Below, piece after piece: positions 8,759 through 18,002 of a stretch of DNA of 64,000 nt. The stretch's first letter is position 1. The number at the start of each line of letters is the position of its first letter. The stretch lies in NCBI RefSeq assembly GCF_003287955.1, contig NZ_QMKP01000001.1:342583-406582 (forward strand), written 5' to 3'. The DNA is from Arthrobacter sp. AQ5-06. Lineage in GTDB: Bacteria > Actinomycetota > Actinomycetes > Actinomycetales > Micrococcaceae. Below the pieces are notes generated by a model. That model did no database searches, had not been told where the DNA came from, and was given only the letters and a program-made list of their open reading frames with translations. Both the position numbers and the translations under genes were made by a program.

Positions 8759-10309
8759 GTGAGTTTGACCATTCCTTCCCCCGCATCCGGTACCGCCCCG
8801 CCAGCCGAGCCTGCCCTCCGGCAGCCCCGCACCTATCAGGTGCGCACGTTTGGCTGCCAGATGAACGTGCATGATTCGGAGCGGATGGCAGGCATGCTCG
8901 AGGATGCGGGCTACGTACCGGCCAGCGGTGTGCCGGCCGACGTCGTGGTGTTCAACACCTGCGCCGTCCGGGAAAACGCCGACAACAAGCTCTACGGCAA
9001 CCTAGGCATGCTGGCCCCGGTCAAGGCGGCCAACCCGGGGATGCAGATCGCCGTGGGAGGCTGCCTGGCCCAGAAGGACCGCGAGACCATCCTGAAAAAG
9101 GCTCCCTGGGTGGACGCCGTCTTCGGCACCCACAACGTCGGGGCGCTCCCGGCGCTGTTGGACCGGGCCCGGCACAACAACGAAGCCCAGCTCGAAATCC
9201 TCGAATCCCTGGACGTCTTCCCTTCCACGCTGCCCACCAAGCGTGACTCGGTGTATTCCGGCTGGGTGTCCATCTCGGTCGGTTGCAACAACACCTGCAC
9301 CTTCTGCATCGTCCCGGCCCTGCGCGGGAAGGAAAAGGACCGCCGCCCGGGCGACATCCTGGCTGAAATCCAGGCCCTGGTGGATGACGGCGCCATCGAA
9401 GTCACCCTGCTGGGCCAGAACGTGAACTCCTACGGCGTGGAGTTCGGTGACCGGCAGGCGTTCTCCAAGCTCCTACGCGCGTGCGGGGAGATCAAGGGCC
9501 TGGAACGGGTCCGCTTCACCAGCCCCCACCCCGCCGCCTTCACCGACGACGTCATTGACGCCATGGCCGAAACCCCCAACGTGATGCCGCAGCTGCACAT
9601 GCCGCTGCAGTCCGGGTCCGACAAAGTCCTGAAGGACATGAAACGCTCCTACCGGTCCACCAAATTCCTCGGCATCCTGGACAAGGTCCGCGAGAAGATC
9701 CCGCACGCCGCCATCTCCACCGACATCATTGTCGGCTTCCCCGGCGAAACCGAGGAAGACTTCCAAGCCACCCTCGATGTTGTGGAGCAGTCGCGCTTCG
9801 CTACCGCTTTCACCTTCCAGTACTCGAAGCGTCCGGGTACTCCGGCCGCGGACCTGCCGGACCAGCTTCCCAAGGCTGTGGTCCAGGAGCGATTTGAACG
9901 CTTGACCGCGCTGCAGGACAGGATTGCTGCCGAGGAAAACGCCAGGCAGCTTGGCCGCCGGGTAGAGGTGATGGTCACTGCCCATTCAGGGCGCAAGTCC
10001 GAAGAAACCCACAGGCTGTCCGGCCGGTCCCAGGACCAGCGGCTGGTGCACTTCTCTGTTCCCGACGGGGCAGAGGCGCCACGACCCGGGGACCTGGTCA
10101 CCGTGACCATCACCGAAGCCGCAGCCTTCCACCTTGTGGCAGACCCGTCGGTGCAGGACTACAGCCTGCGACGTTCCCGCGCTGGGGATGCCTGGGACAG
10201 GTCCCAGGCAGATTCGTGCGGCGCTTCCGTTCCCGCTGCCGCAGGCGGTGGCGGCGGACGGACCGGAGTCTCGCTGGGTATGCCCACGCTGCCTGTCCGG
10301 AGCCGCTGA
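8759..10309 (+). CDS. miaB: tRNA-2-methylthio-N6-dimethylallyladenosine synthase MiaB
   Basis: Radical-SAM methylthiotransferase that completes ms2i6A37 in tRNAs reading U-initial codons; it acts on the product of MiaA, encoded next. The N-terminal cluster cysteines are C33 (TFGCQMN), C68 (FNTCAVR) and C102 (GGCLAQ). The radical-SAM triad is C176, C180 and C183 ([10 protein letters not shown]). A TRAM domain follows around residues 400-465. The last 50 residues are a Gly/Ala/Ser-rich extension beyond the usual end. Length 516 is slightly long for the family. miaA starts 3 bases after the stop. Confidence 0.97.
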   Translation: MSLTIPSPASGTAPPAEPALRQPRTYQVRTFGCQMNVHDSERMAGMLEDAGYVPASGVPADVVVFNTCAVRENADNKLYGNLGMLAPVKAANPGMQIAVGGCLAQKDRETILKKAPWVDAVFGTHNVGALPALLDRARHNNEAQLEILESLDVFPSTLPTKRDSVYSGWVSISVGCNNTCTFCIVPALRGKEKDRRPGDILAEIQALVDDGAIEVTLLGQNVNSYGVEFGDRQAFSKLLRACGEIKGLERVRFTSPHPAAFTDDVIDAMAETPNVMPQLHMPLQSGSDKVLKDMKRSYRSTKFLGILDKVREKIPHAAISTDIIVGFPGETEEDFQATLDVVEQSRFATAFTFQYSKRPGTPAADLPDQLPKAVVQERFERLTALQDRIAAEENARQLGRRVEVMVTAHSGRKSEETHRLSGRSQDQRLVHFSVPDGAEAPRPGDLVTVTITEAAAFHLVADPSVQDYSLRRSRAGDAWDRSQADSCGASVPAAAGGGGGRTGVSLGMPTLPVRSR

Positions 10310-10312
10310 CCG

Positions 10313-11209
10313 GTGGCCCAGCCTCCGGTTATTGCTGTTGTTGGTCCCACGGGGTCGGGCAAGTCCGATCTGGCCGTGAGCCTTGCGCTGGAGCTGGACG
10401 GCGAGGTCATCAACGCCGATGCCATGCAGTTCTATCGCGGGATGGACATCGGCACCGCCAAGATCACGCCGGCAGAACGCAGGGGCGTTCCCCATCACCT
10501 TCTGGACATCCTGGACGTCACGGAGGAAGCCAGCGTTTCAGACTTCCAGAAGCAGGCCCGGAGCCTCATCTGCGACATCCACGCCCGCGGCAAGCGCGCC
10601 ATTCTGGCGGGCGGTTCGGGTCTCTACGTGCGGGCTGCCCTCGATGTCCTCGAATTTCCCGGCACGGATCATGTCCTCCGGCGGCAGCTTGAGGCTGAGC
10701 TGGATGAAGTCGGCCAGGATGCCCTCCTGGCACGGCTCCGGGAGGTGGATCCGGTGTCCGCGGGCCGTGTCTCCGATTCGCGCCGGATCATCAGGGCGCT
10801 CGAAGTCCACGAGCTCACCGGCCGGCCCTTCAGCTCCTTTATGCCCCAGCGGGAGTATTTCCAGCCTGCCGTCCAGATCGGGCTGGCGGTGGACCGCGAC
10901 GTCCTGCGTGAACGGTTGGCTCTGCGCGTCCACAACATGGTGGACAAGGGGCTGTTGGCGGAAGTGCGCCGGCTGGACGCGGCGGGTCTCCGCGGTGGCA
11001 AAACTGCGCCGCGGGCTCTGGGCTATGCCCAGTTCCTGAAAGTTCTGGACGGCGGCTCAACAGTTGCCGAGGCTGCCGAGGACACCATTGTGGCCACCCG
11101 GCAGTTCGCCAGGCGCCAGCTCACGTGGTTCCGTGCCGATCCTCGCATCACCTGGCTGGACTGGCAAGCGCCGGACCTTGCGGCCCAGGCTGTGGCTCTC
11201 AGCCGGTAA
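10313..11209 (+). CDS. miaA: tRNA dimethylallyltransferase MiaA
   Basis: Transfers dimethylallyl from DMAPP to A37 of tRNA, giving i6A for MiaB to modify. P-loop GPTGSGKS at about 11-18, then [29 protein letters not shown], and [19 protein letters not shown]. Length 298 is normal. GTG 10313 starts 3 bases after the miaB stop, so the pair forms a tight operon. The stop is followed directly by the dapF promoter element. Confidence 0.97.
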   Translation: MAQPPVIAVVGPTGSGKSDLAVSLALELDGEVINADAMQFYRGMDIGTAKITPAERRGVPHHLLDILDVTEEASVSDFQKQARSLICDIHARGKRAILAGGSGLYVRAALDVLEFPGTDHVLRRQLEAELDEVGQDALLARLREVDPVSAGRVSDSRRIIRALEVHELTGRPFSSFMPQREYFQPAVQIGLAVDRDVLRERLALRVHNMVDKGLLAEVRRLDAAGLRGGKTAPRALGYAQFLKVLDGGSTVAEAAEDTIVATRQFARRQLTWFRADPRITWLDWQAPDLAAQAVALSR

Positions 11210-11212
11210 TCT
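11207..11212 (+). promoter_or_regulatory. -10 element of leaderless dapF transcript
   Basis: TAATCT overlaps the miaA stop codon and is 6 nt before ATG 11219. Confidence 0.5.
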
Positions 11213-11218
11213 AGGACC

Positions 11219-12163
11219 ATGGACGCAACTCCCGCAGAGATCACAGAGCCCGCCTTCCGAACATTGGGCGGACTCCGCTTCTCCAAGGGCCATGGAACAG
11301 GCAACGACTTTGTGCTGATCGCTGATCCCGACGGCGTCCACACCATCGACGCCGACCAGGTAGCCGCGCTCTGCGACCGTCACCGCGGGATCGGCGGCGA
11401 CGGCCTGATCCGGGCCGTCCCCTCCCGGTACCTCTCCGAAGGCCGCGAGCTGCTCCTTAGCAGCCCCGAGGCCGAATGGTTCATGGACTACCGCAATGGC
11501 GACGGCTCGCTGTCGGAAATGTGCGGCAACGGGGTCCGCGTTTTTGTGCACTTCCTGCGTGCCGAGGGCCTGATAGACGTGCCCGACGGCGGCGCGCTCA
11601 CCATCGGGACGCGCGGCGGCGTCAAGACCGTGGTCCGGACAGGGGATAGCTACGCGGTGGACATGGGGCCGTGGGAATTCATTTTCCCCGGCGACGCGAC
11701 CGCCAAAGCCATGGATTCGCTGGTAACCGCGGACGGCTTGGAAGTGCCCCGCCCGGCCCTGTCAGTCAGCATGGGTAACCCGCACACCGTGGTGGCGCTG
11801 GCGGAACTATCCGAACTGGAAGCCACCAGGCTATACACGGCTCCGCAGGTCGATCCGGTGCCCGCCAATGGAACCAACGTTGAATTCGTAGTGCCTTCTG
11901 AACCGCTGGTCCACAACGGGATAGGCACCGTCACGATGCGCGTCCATGAGCGGGGCGTGGGCGAAACCCAGTCCTGCGGAACAGGCGCGTGCGCCGCCGC
12001 AGTGGCCACCCGGCACTGGGCAGGGGCGGAAGCGCCGGATTCCTGGCAGGTCAACGTGCCGGGCGGCGTCGTAGGGGTCAAGTTCTTCGCCGGGGCGGGC
12101 GGGCACGAGCACGTCGAGCTCAGCGGGCCCGCCGAGATTGTCGCTACCGGGACGCTTTCCTGA
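11219..12163 (+). CDS. dapF: Diaminopimelate epimerase
   Basis: Interconverts LL- and meso-diaminopimelate for lysine and peptidoglycan synthesis, without cofactor. The two catalytic cysteines lie in EMCGNGVRVF and QSCGTGACAAA; the family's GTGNDF and DYRNGDGS motifs are present near the N-terminus. Length 314. ATG 11219 is preceded by a TAATCT hexamer. The 3' end overlaps the convergent methyltransferase gene by 20 bases, so the two transcripts are complementary at their ends. Confidence 0.97.
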   Translation: MDATPAEITEPAFRTLGGLRFSKGHGTGNDFVLIADPDGVHTIDADQVAALCDRHRGIGGDGLIRAVPSRYLSEGRELLLSSPEAEWFMDYRNGDGSLSEMCGNGVRVFVHFLRAEGLIDVPDGGALTIGTRGGVKTVVRTGDSYAVDMGPWEFIFPGDATAKAMDSLVTADGLEVPRPALSVSMGNPHTVVALAELSELEATRLYTAPQVDPVPANGTNVEFVVPSEPLVHNGIGTVTMRVHERGVGETQSCGTGACAAAVATRHWAGAEAPDSWQVNVPGGVVGVKFFAGAGGHEHVELSGPAEIVATGTLS

Positions 12164-12758
12164 CCCGAAGCATCCGGAAGGACTTGGACGTGGACTCTCG
12201 GCTTACGGTGAACGATGCATCCAGCTCCGTCGAGAGCCAGCGCTGAAGCGAATCAGAGCCCAGGTTCTTTTGGACCACCAGCCACGCGGAGCCGCCCGGC
12301 GCCAGCCGGGGCAGCCACATCTTCAGAAGGCTATGGAGTTCATCCTTGCCGATCCGGATGGGCGGATTGGACCAGATCGTGTCAAAGCGCAGTCCCGGGT
12401 CCACCGCGTCAGGCGTGCTGGCCAGCACGTTGCCCAGGCCCAGCAGGGCCGCATTCTCATTGGTCAGCGTGATGCAGCGTTCATTGACATCCACGGCGTA
12501 CACCTTGGCATGCGGCGCCCGCAACGCGAGCGTCAGGGCAATGGGCCCCCAGCCGCAGCCGATGTCAAGGAGGTTGCCTGTGGGGTCCGGAGCGGGGACC
12601 TCAGCCAGAAGCACCGCCGTCCCCTTGTCGACGCCGTCGGGGCTGAAGATGCCGCCGGACGTCTGCAGGGTGCGCGTCCCGCCGGCCAGTTCCACTGTGA
12701 GCGGCTTGCGGGTGAACGGCCCGGCGGGCGTTGCGCTGAAATAGTGTGCGGACTCCAT
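12144..12758 (-). CDS. RsmC-like class I SAM-dependent methyltransferase
   Basis: 204 residues matching the MTS (RsmC/RlmG) methyltransferase fold: LLDIGCGWGPIAL binds SAM, AVDVNERCITLTNENA is motif II, and SNPPIR is the catalytic NPP(Y/F/I) loop typical of N-methyltransferases acting on nucleic acid bases. It probably methylates guanine in rRNA, but a single-domain actinobacterial member may have another target. The gene is convergent with dapF and overlaps it. A TAATCT hexamer lies 8 nt upstream of the ATG (12767-12772). Confidence 0.85.
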   Translation of the reverse strand: MESAHYFSATPAGPFTRKPLTVELAGGTRTLQTSGGIFSPDGVDKGTAVLLAEVPAPDPTGNLLDIGCGWGPIALTLALRAPHAKVYAVDVNERCITLTNENAALLGLGNVLASTPDAVDPGLRFDTIWSNPPIRIGKDELHSLLKMWLPRLAPGGSAWLVVQKNLGSDSLQRWLSTELDASFTVSRESTSKSFRMLRVRKASR

Positions 12759-12816
12759 AACTGGCCAGATTAGTTGGCCGGGGTGGACAATGCGAAACCG
12801 CGGCCACCGCTTCTGC

Positions 12817-12822
12817 TAATCT
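12817..12822 (+). promoter_or_regulatory. -10 element of hflX leader transcript
   Basis: TAATCT, 7 nt upstream of the first ATG of a six-codon ORF, about 380 nt before hflX. Confidence 0.45.
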
Positions 12823-12829
12823 TGAACCC

Positions 12830-12850
12830 ATGTTCTTGATCTTCGAGTAG
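12830..12850 (+). CDS. Six-residue leaderless leader ORF (MFLIFE) upstream of hflX
   Basis: ATG TTC TTG ATC TTC GAG TAG follows a TAATCT hexamer by 7 nt, the same geometry as the leaderless genes in this window. No functional family is possible at this length. It could be a translated leader peptide that senses ribosome state for hflX. It could also be chance: a start followed soon by a stop is common. Confidence 0.3.
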   Translation: MFLIFE

Positions 12851-13199
12851 CCGGCACTGCCGGTGTCCACCCGACGCCGCCTGTCCCGAAGCCGTGCCCC
12901 GCAGCGATGCAGGTATTAACCTTCCGCAAATGCGCCACATCACAGGTCTTTCGTACCTGTTATGCGCCGGGCAATACTCGAGCGATCTGCCGCTGCCGGT
13001 CCCTTGCTGTTTTGCCCGCGCTTTCCACCACTCCACGCATCTCCCGGATGCGAAGACTCCCTGCGCGCCACGGTCCTGACCGGCGCGAGCAGCAGACCAG
13101 GAGGCCCGGATGACTGCAAGGCGTCAGCCCAGCGCGAATACTTCACCACTGACCAACGATCGGCACTATTCTGAGAATGCCGAATCTTCAAAGGAGACC
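12851..13199 (+). other. Long hflX 5' leader without a convincing gene
   Basis: About 350 bases between the mini-ORF and the hflX start. A perfect 6-bp hairpin ACAGGT-N7-ACCTGT occurs around 12941-12959, and TATTCT at 13167-13172 may be a second, proximal -10. A 68-codon frame (12907-13113) is Cys/Arg-rich with no ribosome site and is not accepted as a gene. The region may be a regulatory RNA leader. Confidence 0.4.
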
Positions 13200-14765
13200 A
13201 TGACCAGCCAGCCCAACACCGGTTCCGATCCAGCAGCCCAGGACATGAGTCCCGAAGAGATCCAAGCTGTCATCGACCGGATTCTCGCCAAGGATGTACC
13301 GGCCAGGAACGTCGCCGCCGCAGACGGTGACAAGGCCGTGTTCGGCAGGGCTCAGGCGATCTCCCGCTTGGACGACGAACACACCAGCTACGACGGCGAC
13401 CAGCAGGACCGGGAGGAACGCCGGGCCCTGCGGCGTGTGGCCGGCCTGTCCACCGAACTCGAAGATGTCACCGAAGTCGAATACCGGCAGCTGCGGCTCG
13501 AACGTGTGGTCCTGGCCGGGCTATGGTCCGAAGGCACCTTGGCGGACGCGGAAAATTCCCTGCGTGAACTCGCCGCCCTTGCCGAAACAGCAGGCTCCGA
13601 AGTCCTGGACGGGATGGTGCAGCGCCGTGCCAAACCGGACCCGGGCACATTCCTGGGTTCCGGAAAGGCCCTTGAGCTCAAGGAAATCGTGATGGCCACG
13701 GGGGCTGACACCGTTGTAGTGGATGCCGAGCTGGCACCGTCCCAGCGCCGTAGTCTTGAGGACATTGTCAAGGTCAAAGTCATTGACCGCACGGCCCTGA
13801 TCCTTGACATCTTCGCCCAGCACGCCAAGAGCCGTGAAGGCAAGGCCCAAGTGGAGCTGGCGCAGCTCGAATACCTCCTGCCACGACTGCGTGGCTGGGG
13901 CGAATCGATGTCCCGCCAGGCCGGTGGCCAGGTGGGCGGCGCTGGCGCCGGCATGGGTTCGCGCGGACCGGGTGAAACGAAAATCGAACTGGACCGCCGC
14001 CGGATCCGCACCCGCATGGCCAAGCTGCGGCGGGAGATCGCGGCGATGAAGCCGGCACGGGAAACCAAGCGGGCCAACCGCCGTCGTAATTCCGTGCCTT
14101 CCGTTGCGATTGCCGGGTACACGAACGCCGGGAAATCATCGTTGCTGAACAGGCTGACCGACGCCGGCGTGCTGGTGGAGAACGCACTGTTCGCCACCCT
14201 GGATCCCACCGTGCGAAAGGCCGAGACCTCCGATGGCCTCGGGTACACTCTGGCGGACACCGTGGGTTTTGTCCGCTCACTGCCCACCCAGTTGGTGGAG
14301 GCCTTCCGCTCCACGTTGGAGGAAGTGGCTGACGCGGATCTGATTCTGCACGTGGTGGATGTTTCCCATCCGGACCCCGAGGGCCAGATTGCTGCAGTCC
14401 GCAAGGTCTTCAGCGAAGTGGATGCCCGCAAGGTGCCCGAGATCATTGTCCTGAACAAGGCCGATGCCGCTGATCCGTTTGTGGTGGAGCGCCTCAAGCA
14501 GCGCGAGCCGCGCCACGTGGTGGTCTCGGCCCGCACAGGCCAGGGGATCGCCGAACTGCTGCGGGCCATCAGTGAAGGGATTCCGCGGCCCAGCGTGAAG
14601 CTGGAGCTCCTTATTCCCTACGATCGCGGTGACCTGATCAGCAAACTGCACGAGACCGATGCCGAGATCCTGAGCCTGGATCACGGCGAGCACGGTACCC
14701 GCGCTTTGGTGATGGTGCGCGAGGGCCTTGCGGCTGAACTGGAATCCTTCATCAACCATGACTGA
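13200..14765 (+). CDS. hflX: GTPase HflX
   Basis: Ribosome-associated GTPase that splits stalled 70S ribosomes after heat or antibiotic stress. The HflX N-terminal domain contains LDGMVQRRAKPDPGTFLGSG and the glycine-rich GGQVGGAGAGMGSRGPGETK loop. The G domain has G1 AGYTNAGKSS (about 303-313), G3 DTVGFVRSLP and G4 NKAD. ATG 13200 has AAGGAG just upstream, giving 521 residues; the frame is open to ATG 13110, but the extra 30 residues look non-coding. A long leader precedes it. The helicase gene overlaps its 3' end. Confidence 0.95.
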   Translation: MTSQPNTGSDPAAQDMSPEEIQAVIDRILAKDVPARNVAAADGDKAVFGRAQAISRLDDEHTSYDGDQQDREERRALRRVAGLSTELEDVTEVEYRQLRLERVVLAGLWSEGTLADAENSLRELAALAETAGSEVLDGMVQRRAKPDPGTFLGSGKALELKEIVMATGADTVVVDAELAPSQRRSLEDIVKVKVIDRTALILDIFAQHAKSREGKAQVELAQLEYLLPRLRGWGESMSRQAGGQVGGAGAGMGSRGPGETKIELDRRRIRTRMAKLRREIAAMKPARETKRANRRRNSVPSVAIAGYTNAGKSSLLNRLTDAGVLVENALFATLDPTVRKAETSDGLGYTLADTVGFVRSLPTQLVEAFRSTLEEVADADLILHVVDVSHPDPEGQIAAVRKVFSEVDARKVPEIIVLNKADAADPFVVERLKQREPRHVVVSARTGQGIAELLRAISEGIPRPSVKLELLIPYDRGDLISKLHETDAEILSLDHGEHGTRALVMVREGLAAELESFINHD

Positions 14766-16815
14766 GGTTGCGGCGGGGGAAGTCAAAGGTACGGCCAGCG
14801 AACAGTTCGTGATCGAATTGCTCGACCGCGCCGTGGCTGGCATGGGCGGTCAAAGCCGCAGTGGGCAGCACGAGATGGCCAGGCAGGTGGCCAAGGCCAT
14901 CGAAACGGGCGACCACCTCCTGGTTCAGGCCGGAACGGGGACCGGAAAGTCGCTGGCCTATCTGATTCCGCTCATTGCGCACTCGCTCGTGAGCAACAAG
15001 CCCACACTGGTGTCCACAGCCACGCTTGCGCTGCAGACCCAGATTGTGGGGCGCGACCTTCCCCGGCTGCTGAAGACCATCACCCCTGCCCTGGACCGCC
15101 CGGTCAAGGTGGCGCTGGTCAAGGGCCGCTCCAACTATGTGTGCCAGCACAAGCTCGAAGGCGGGTTCCCCTCCGAGGAACCCGCCGAGGGCCAGCTGTT
15201 CTCCCTCGGCGAAGACACCAGTGTCCCGCATTTCGCCGCTGCATTGGGCGGGCCGTCGTCCCAGCTGGGGAAGGAAGTGGTGCGCCTGCGCGAGTGGGCG
15301 GAAAAGACCACCACGGGCGACCGTGATGAACTGCTTCCCGGTGTTACCGACCGGGCGTGGCGGCAAGTTTCTGTTACGTCCATGGAATGCCTGGGGGCCC
15401 AAAAATGCCCGATGGCAGCCGAATGCTTCAGTGAACTGGCGCGCCACGACGCCGCCGAGGCCGACGTTGTGGTCACCAACCATGCCATGCTCGCCGTCAG
15501 CGCCTTTGAAGGCCTCGCAGTGCTTCCCGAATACGACGTTGTGGTGGTGGATGAGGCCCACGAACTGCAGGACCGGGTCACCGGTGCGGTGTCGGGGCAA
15601 CTCTCCGTGGCAATGGTCCACGCTGCGGCGTCGGGCGCGCGGAAACACACGGCCATCACGGTAGATGCCCTCAACGCAGCTGCCGCCAACCTGGAACTCG
15701 CCTTGGCCGGGGTGCCCAACGGGCTGCTCCCCAACGGCCTCAACGACGAACAACTGGACTGTGTGGACCAGTTGCGTGAGGCCTGCCGGGCTGCCCTGTC
15801 CGATTCCAAGGGCGACGGCAGCCAAACGGCCGACGGCGGGCGGCAGCTCGCTCGGTCACGCCTGATGCTGATCCTCGAACTGTGTGAACGGCTCATCGTG
15901 GCTCGTGAAAACCGTGAGGTGGTGTGGTTTTCCCGCGCAAGTTCCTTCGATCCGCAACAGGGCTATGCGCAGCCCGACGAGGATGCGCCGGCCCTGGTCA
16001 ACATCGCGCCGCTCAGCGTTGCCGGCAAGCTCCGCGAAGGGCTTTTCGCCGGCCACACCGTGGTGCTGACCTCGGCAACGCTTGCCATCGGCTCAGCCTT
16101 TGAACCGGCCGCCGGAGGCTTGGGGCTGGTGGGGGAGGGTGCGCCGAGCTGGACCGGGATCGACGTCGGATCGCCCTTTGACTATCCCAAACAGGGGATC
16201 CTCTACGTCGCAGGGCACCTCCCCAAGCCAGGCCGCGGGGCGTCGCCGGAGGCACTCGATGAACTTGAGGCGCTGATCCGGGCGTCCGGCGGCGGCGCCC
16301 TGTGTCTCTTTTCATCGCGCCGTGCCGCTGAGGAGGCCGCGGAGGCGATGCGTCCCCGGCTCGGCCTCAGCATTCTCTGCCAGGGCGACTCCACCATGAC
16401 GGCACTCGTGAAGCAGTTCGCGGACGAACCCGATACCTGCCTCTTCGGAACCATGTCCCTGTGGCAGGGTGTTGATGTTCCGGGTGGATCATGCCGGCTC
16501 GTGGTGATCGACCGCATTCCGTTCCCGCGGCCGGATGATCCGCTGATGACCGCGCGGTCCCGCGCCGTTGCGCAGGCCGGCGGAAACGGCTTTATGGCGG
16601 TATCGGCGACCCACGCGGCCATCCGCCTGGCCCAGGGCGCGGGCAGGCTGATCCGTTCCACCGGAGACAAAGGCGTGGTGGCCGTGCTTGATTCCCGGCT
16701 TGCCACCGAGCGCTACGCCGGATTCCTCCGCGCCGCGCTGCCGCCGTTCTGGCCCACCACGGACCGCAAGACAGCGTTCGCGGCCCTGGAAAGGCTGGCC
16801 GGGAAGGGCGCCTGA
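14758..16815 (+). CDS. dinG: DinG/YoaA-type ATP-dependent DNA helicase
   Basis: XPD-like superfamily 2 helicase. Walker A is AGTGTGKS (about residues 61-68), DEAH is VVDEAHEL near 260-270. Four cysteines fit an Fe-S cluster: NYVCQHK, MECLGAQKC and AECFSE. Later motifs include VLTSATLAIGS, CLFSSRRAAEEAAE, LFGTMSLWQGVDVPG and QGAGRLIRS. ATG 14758 overlaps the hflX stop by 8 bases (685 residues). DinG enzymes resolve R-loops, D-loops and G4 structures; which substrate applies here is unknown. No SOS box is visible before it, although lexA is the next gene. Confidence 0.92.
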   Translation: MTEVAAGEVKGTASEQFVIELLDRAVAGMGGQSRSGQHEMARQVAKAIETGDHLLVQAGTGTGKSLAYLIPLIAHSLVSNKPTLVSTATLALQTQIVGRDLPRLLKTITPALDRPVKVALVKGRSNYVCQHKLEGGFPSEEPAEGQLFSLGEDTSVPHFAAALGGPSSQLGKEVVRLREWAEKTTTGDRDELLPGVTDRAWRQVSVTSMECLGAQKCPMAAECFSELARHDAAEADVVVTNHAMLAVSAFEGLAVLPEYDVVVVDEAHELQDRVTGAVSGQLSVAMVHAAASGARKHTAITVDALNAAAANLELALAGVPNGLLPNGLNDEQLDCVDQLREACRAALSDSKGDGSQTADGGRQLARSRLMLILELCERLIVARENREVVWFSRASSFDPQQGYAQPDEDAPALVNIAPLSVAGKLREGLFAGHTVVLTSATLAIGSAFEPAAGGLGLVGEGAPSWTGIDVGSPFDYPKQGILYVAGHLPKPGRGASPEALDELEALIRASGGGALCLFSSRRAAEEAAEAMRPRLGLSILCQGDSTMTALVKQFADEPDTCLFGTMSLWQGVDVPGGSCRLVVIDRIPFPRPDDPLMTARSRAVAQAGGNGFMAVSATHAAIRLAQGAGRLIRSTGDKGVVAVLDSRLATERYAGFLRAALPPFWPTTDRKTAFAALERLAGKGA

Positions 16816-16846
16816 CTGAGCGCGGACCCTCCGCGGGTCCCGCAGG

Positions 16847-16878
16847 CCAGGCCCTGTCCAAGCCAGGCCCTGTCCAAG
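16847..16878. repeat. Two 16-bp tandem repeats between dinG and lexA
   Basis: CCAGGCCCTGTCCAAG occurs twice in tandem (16847-16862, 16863-16878). A 6-bp hairpin GGACCC/GGGTCC lies just upstream (16824-16840) and may end dinG transcription, though it lacks a T-run. Confidence 0.7.
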
Positions 16879-16905
16879 CCAGGGCGTGCAGGGCCCGATT
16901 GCGTC

Positions 16906-17661
16906 CTAGAGTGAACGCAGGACCGAGACGACCTTGCCCATGATCGTGGCGTGATCGCCCAGGATGGGCTCGTACTGGGTGTTCTGCGGCAACAGCCACG
17001 TGTGGCCATCGCGCTGGCGGAACGTCTTGACGGTGGCTTCATCGTCCAGCAGGGCCGCGACAATATCGCCGTTTGCGGCGTCGGCCTGCCGGCGGACCAC
17101 TACCCAATCGCCGTCGCAGATGGCGGCGTCCACCATGGAGTCGCCGGCCACGCGCAGCATAAACAGGTCACCTTGGCCCACGAGCTGCCGCGGCAGGGGC
17201 ATCACGTCTTCCACCACCTGATCAGCAAGGATGGGCCCGCCGGCCGCGATCCGGCCCACCAACGGCACCATGGCAGTGTCCATGGCAGTGGGAAGTTCGG
17301 TGACCGTTCCGCCGATGCCGTGCAGGACTGAGGGCTTGGTTGTCCCGCTGGTTTTGGCCGACCCGCCGTCCAGCGTCAACGGCATCAGGACTTCCATGGC
17401 CCGCGGACGCTTGGGGTCCCGGCGCAGGTATCCCAGCTTCTCCAGCTGCGACAGCTGGTGGGTCACGCTGGACAAACTCGCCAGGCCCACGGTGTCGCCG
17501 ATTTCACGCATCGACGGCGGATAGCCGTTGTCATTCACCGAGCGCTGGATGGTTTCAAGGATCTTCTTTTGGCGGGCGGTGAGCCCCTTGGGGGTCCGTT
17601 GGGGCTGGCGGCGCTGCGGTGTCGCCTTGCCCTCGGCGGCTGGTGCTGCCATGTTCGCCAA
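16906..17661 (-). CDS. lexA: SOS repressor LexA
   Basis: Represses DNA-damage genes until RecA-stimulated self-cleavage. The winged HTH is at about 28-90 ([40 protein letters not shown]). The cleavage site is A140-G141 in GRIAAGGPI, and the S24 catalytic dyad is S175 (AGDSMVDAA) and K212 (ATVKTF). The protein has 251 residues with a basic, low-complexity N-terminal extension of about 25. Its own promoter region carries an SOS-like box (17807-17822), so it is probably autoregulated. The LysM gene is divergent, as in mycobacteria and corynebacteria. Confidence 0.98.
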   Translation of the reverse strand: MANMAAPAAEGKATPQRRQPQRTPKGLTARQKKILETIQRSVNDNGYPPSMREIGDTVGLASLSSVTHQLSQLEKLGYLRRDPKRPRAMEVLMPLTLDGGSAKTSGTTKPSVLHGIGGTVTELPTAMDTAMVPLVGRIAAGGPILADQVVEDVMPLPRQLVGQGDLFMLRVAGDSMVDAAICDGDWVVVRRQADAANGDIVAALLDDEATVKTFRQRDGHTWLLPQNTQYEPILGDHATIMGKVVSVLRSL

Positions 17662-17781
17662 TGCCTTTCGGTTGCCCGGATCCGCTCCGGCCGCTGGTGC
17701 CTAGAACGCCCCGGGGCTGTTTGTCGGAGTTGATTGTCAGACCCTGCTGATCAACTACAGAGGTGGTTGTTCTTTGATCCA

Positions 17782-17811
17782 AACGTAGGCCAGCCACAGG
17801 GCTTTTTCAAA
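17782..17811 (-). promoter_or_regulatory. lexA promoter
   Basis: On the minus strand, TTTGAA (17806-17811) and TACGTT (17782-17787) are separated by 18 nt. The -35 overlaps the SOS-like box. Confidence 0.4.
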
Positions 17812-17822
17812 CATTTGTTCTA
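17807..17822. promoter_or_regulatory. SOS-like box 1, lexA side
   Basis: TCAAAC-ATTT-GTTCTA, two mismatches to TCGAAC-N4-GTTCGA. It overlaps the putative lexA -35. Confidence 0.5.
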
Positions 17823-17873
17823 GCGAGTCTCGACAATATTCGTTGATAAGTGCTAAAAATGAAGAAGCAAAGT

Positions 17874-17889
17874 TCGAACATGTGTTCTA
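17874..17889. promoter_or_regulatory. SOS box 2, LysM side
   Basis: TCGAAC-ATGT-GTTCTA has a single mismatch to the actinobacterial LexA consensus. It lies 113 bases upstream of the LysM ATG and could control both divergent genes. Confidence 0.7.
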
Positions 17890-17903
17890 CTCGTTGCTTG
17901 CGG

Positions 17904-17919
17904 ATTCGAATATTCGAAT
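17904..17919. repeat. 16-bp perfect palindrome in lexA-LysM gap
   Basis: ATTCGAATATTCGAAT equals its own reverse complement. Half-sites resemble SOS half-sites but without the N4 spacing, so it is not a canonical LexA box. Confidence 0.6.
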
Positions 17920-18002
17920 TGATGGACGGCCCAGGCCGGCACCGGCAAGTGGACGCGGAGGGCGCGCCGGGCAGCACAGTATGGTCCAGGAGGGCTCATT
18001 TC

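Noticed and set aside
12907..13113. 68-codon ORF in the hflX leader
   Set aside because: No ribosome site, Cys/Arg-rich composition and poor codon periodicity; probably chance in GC-rich DNA.
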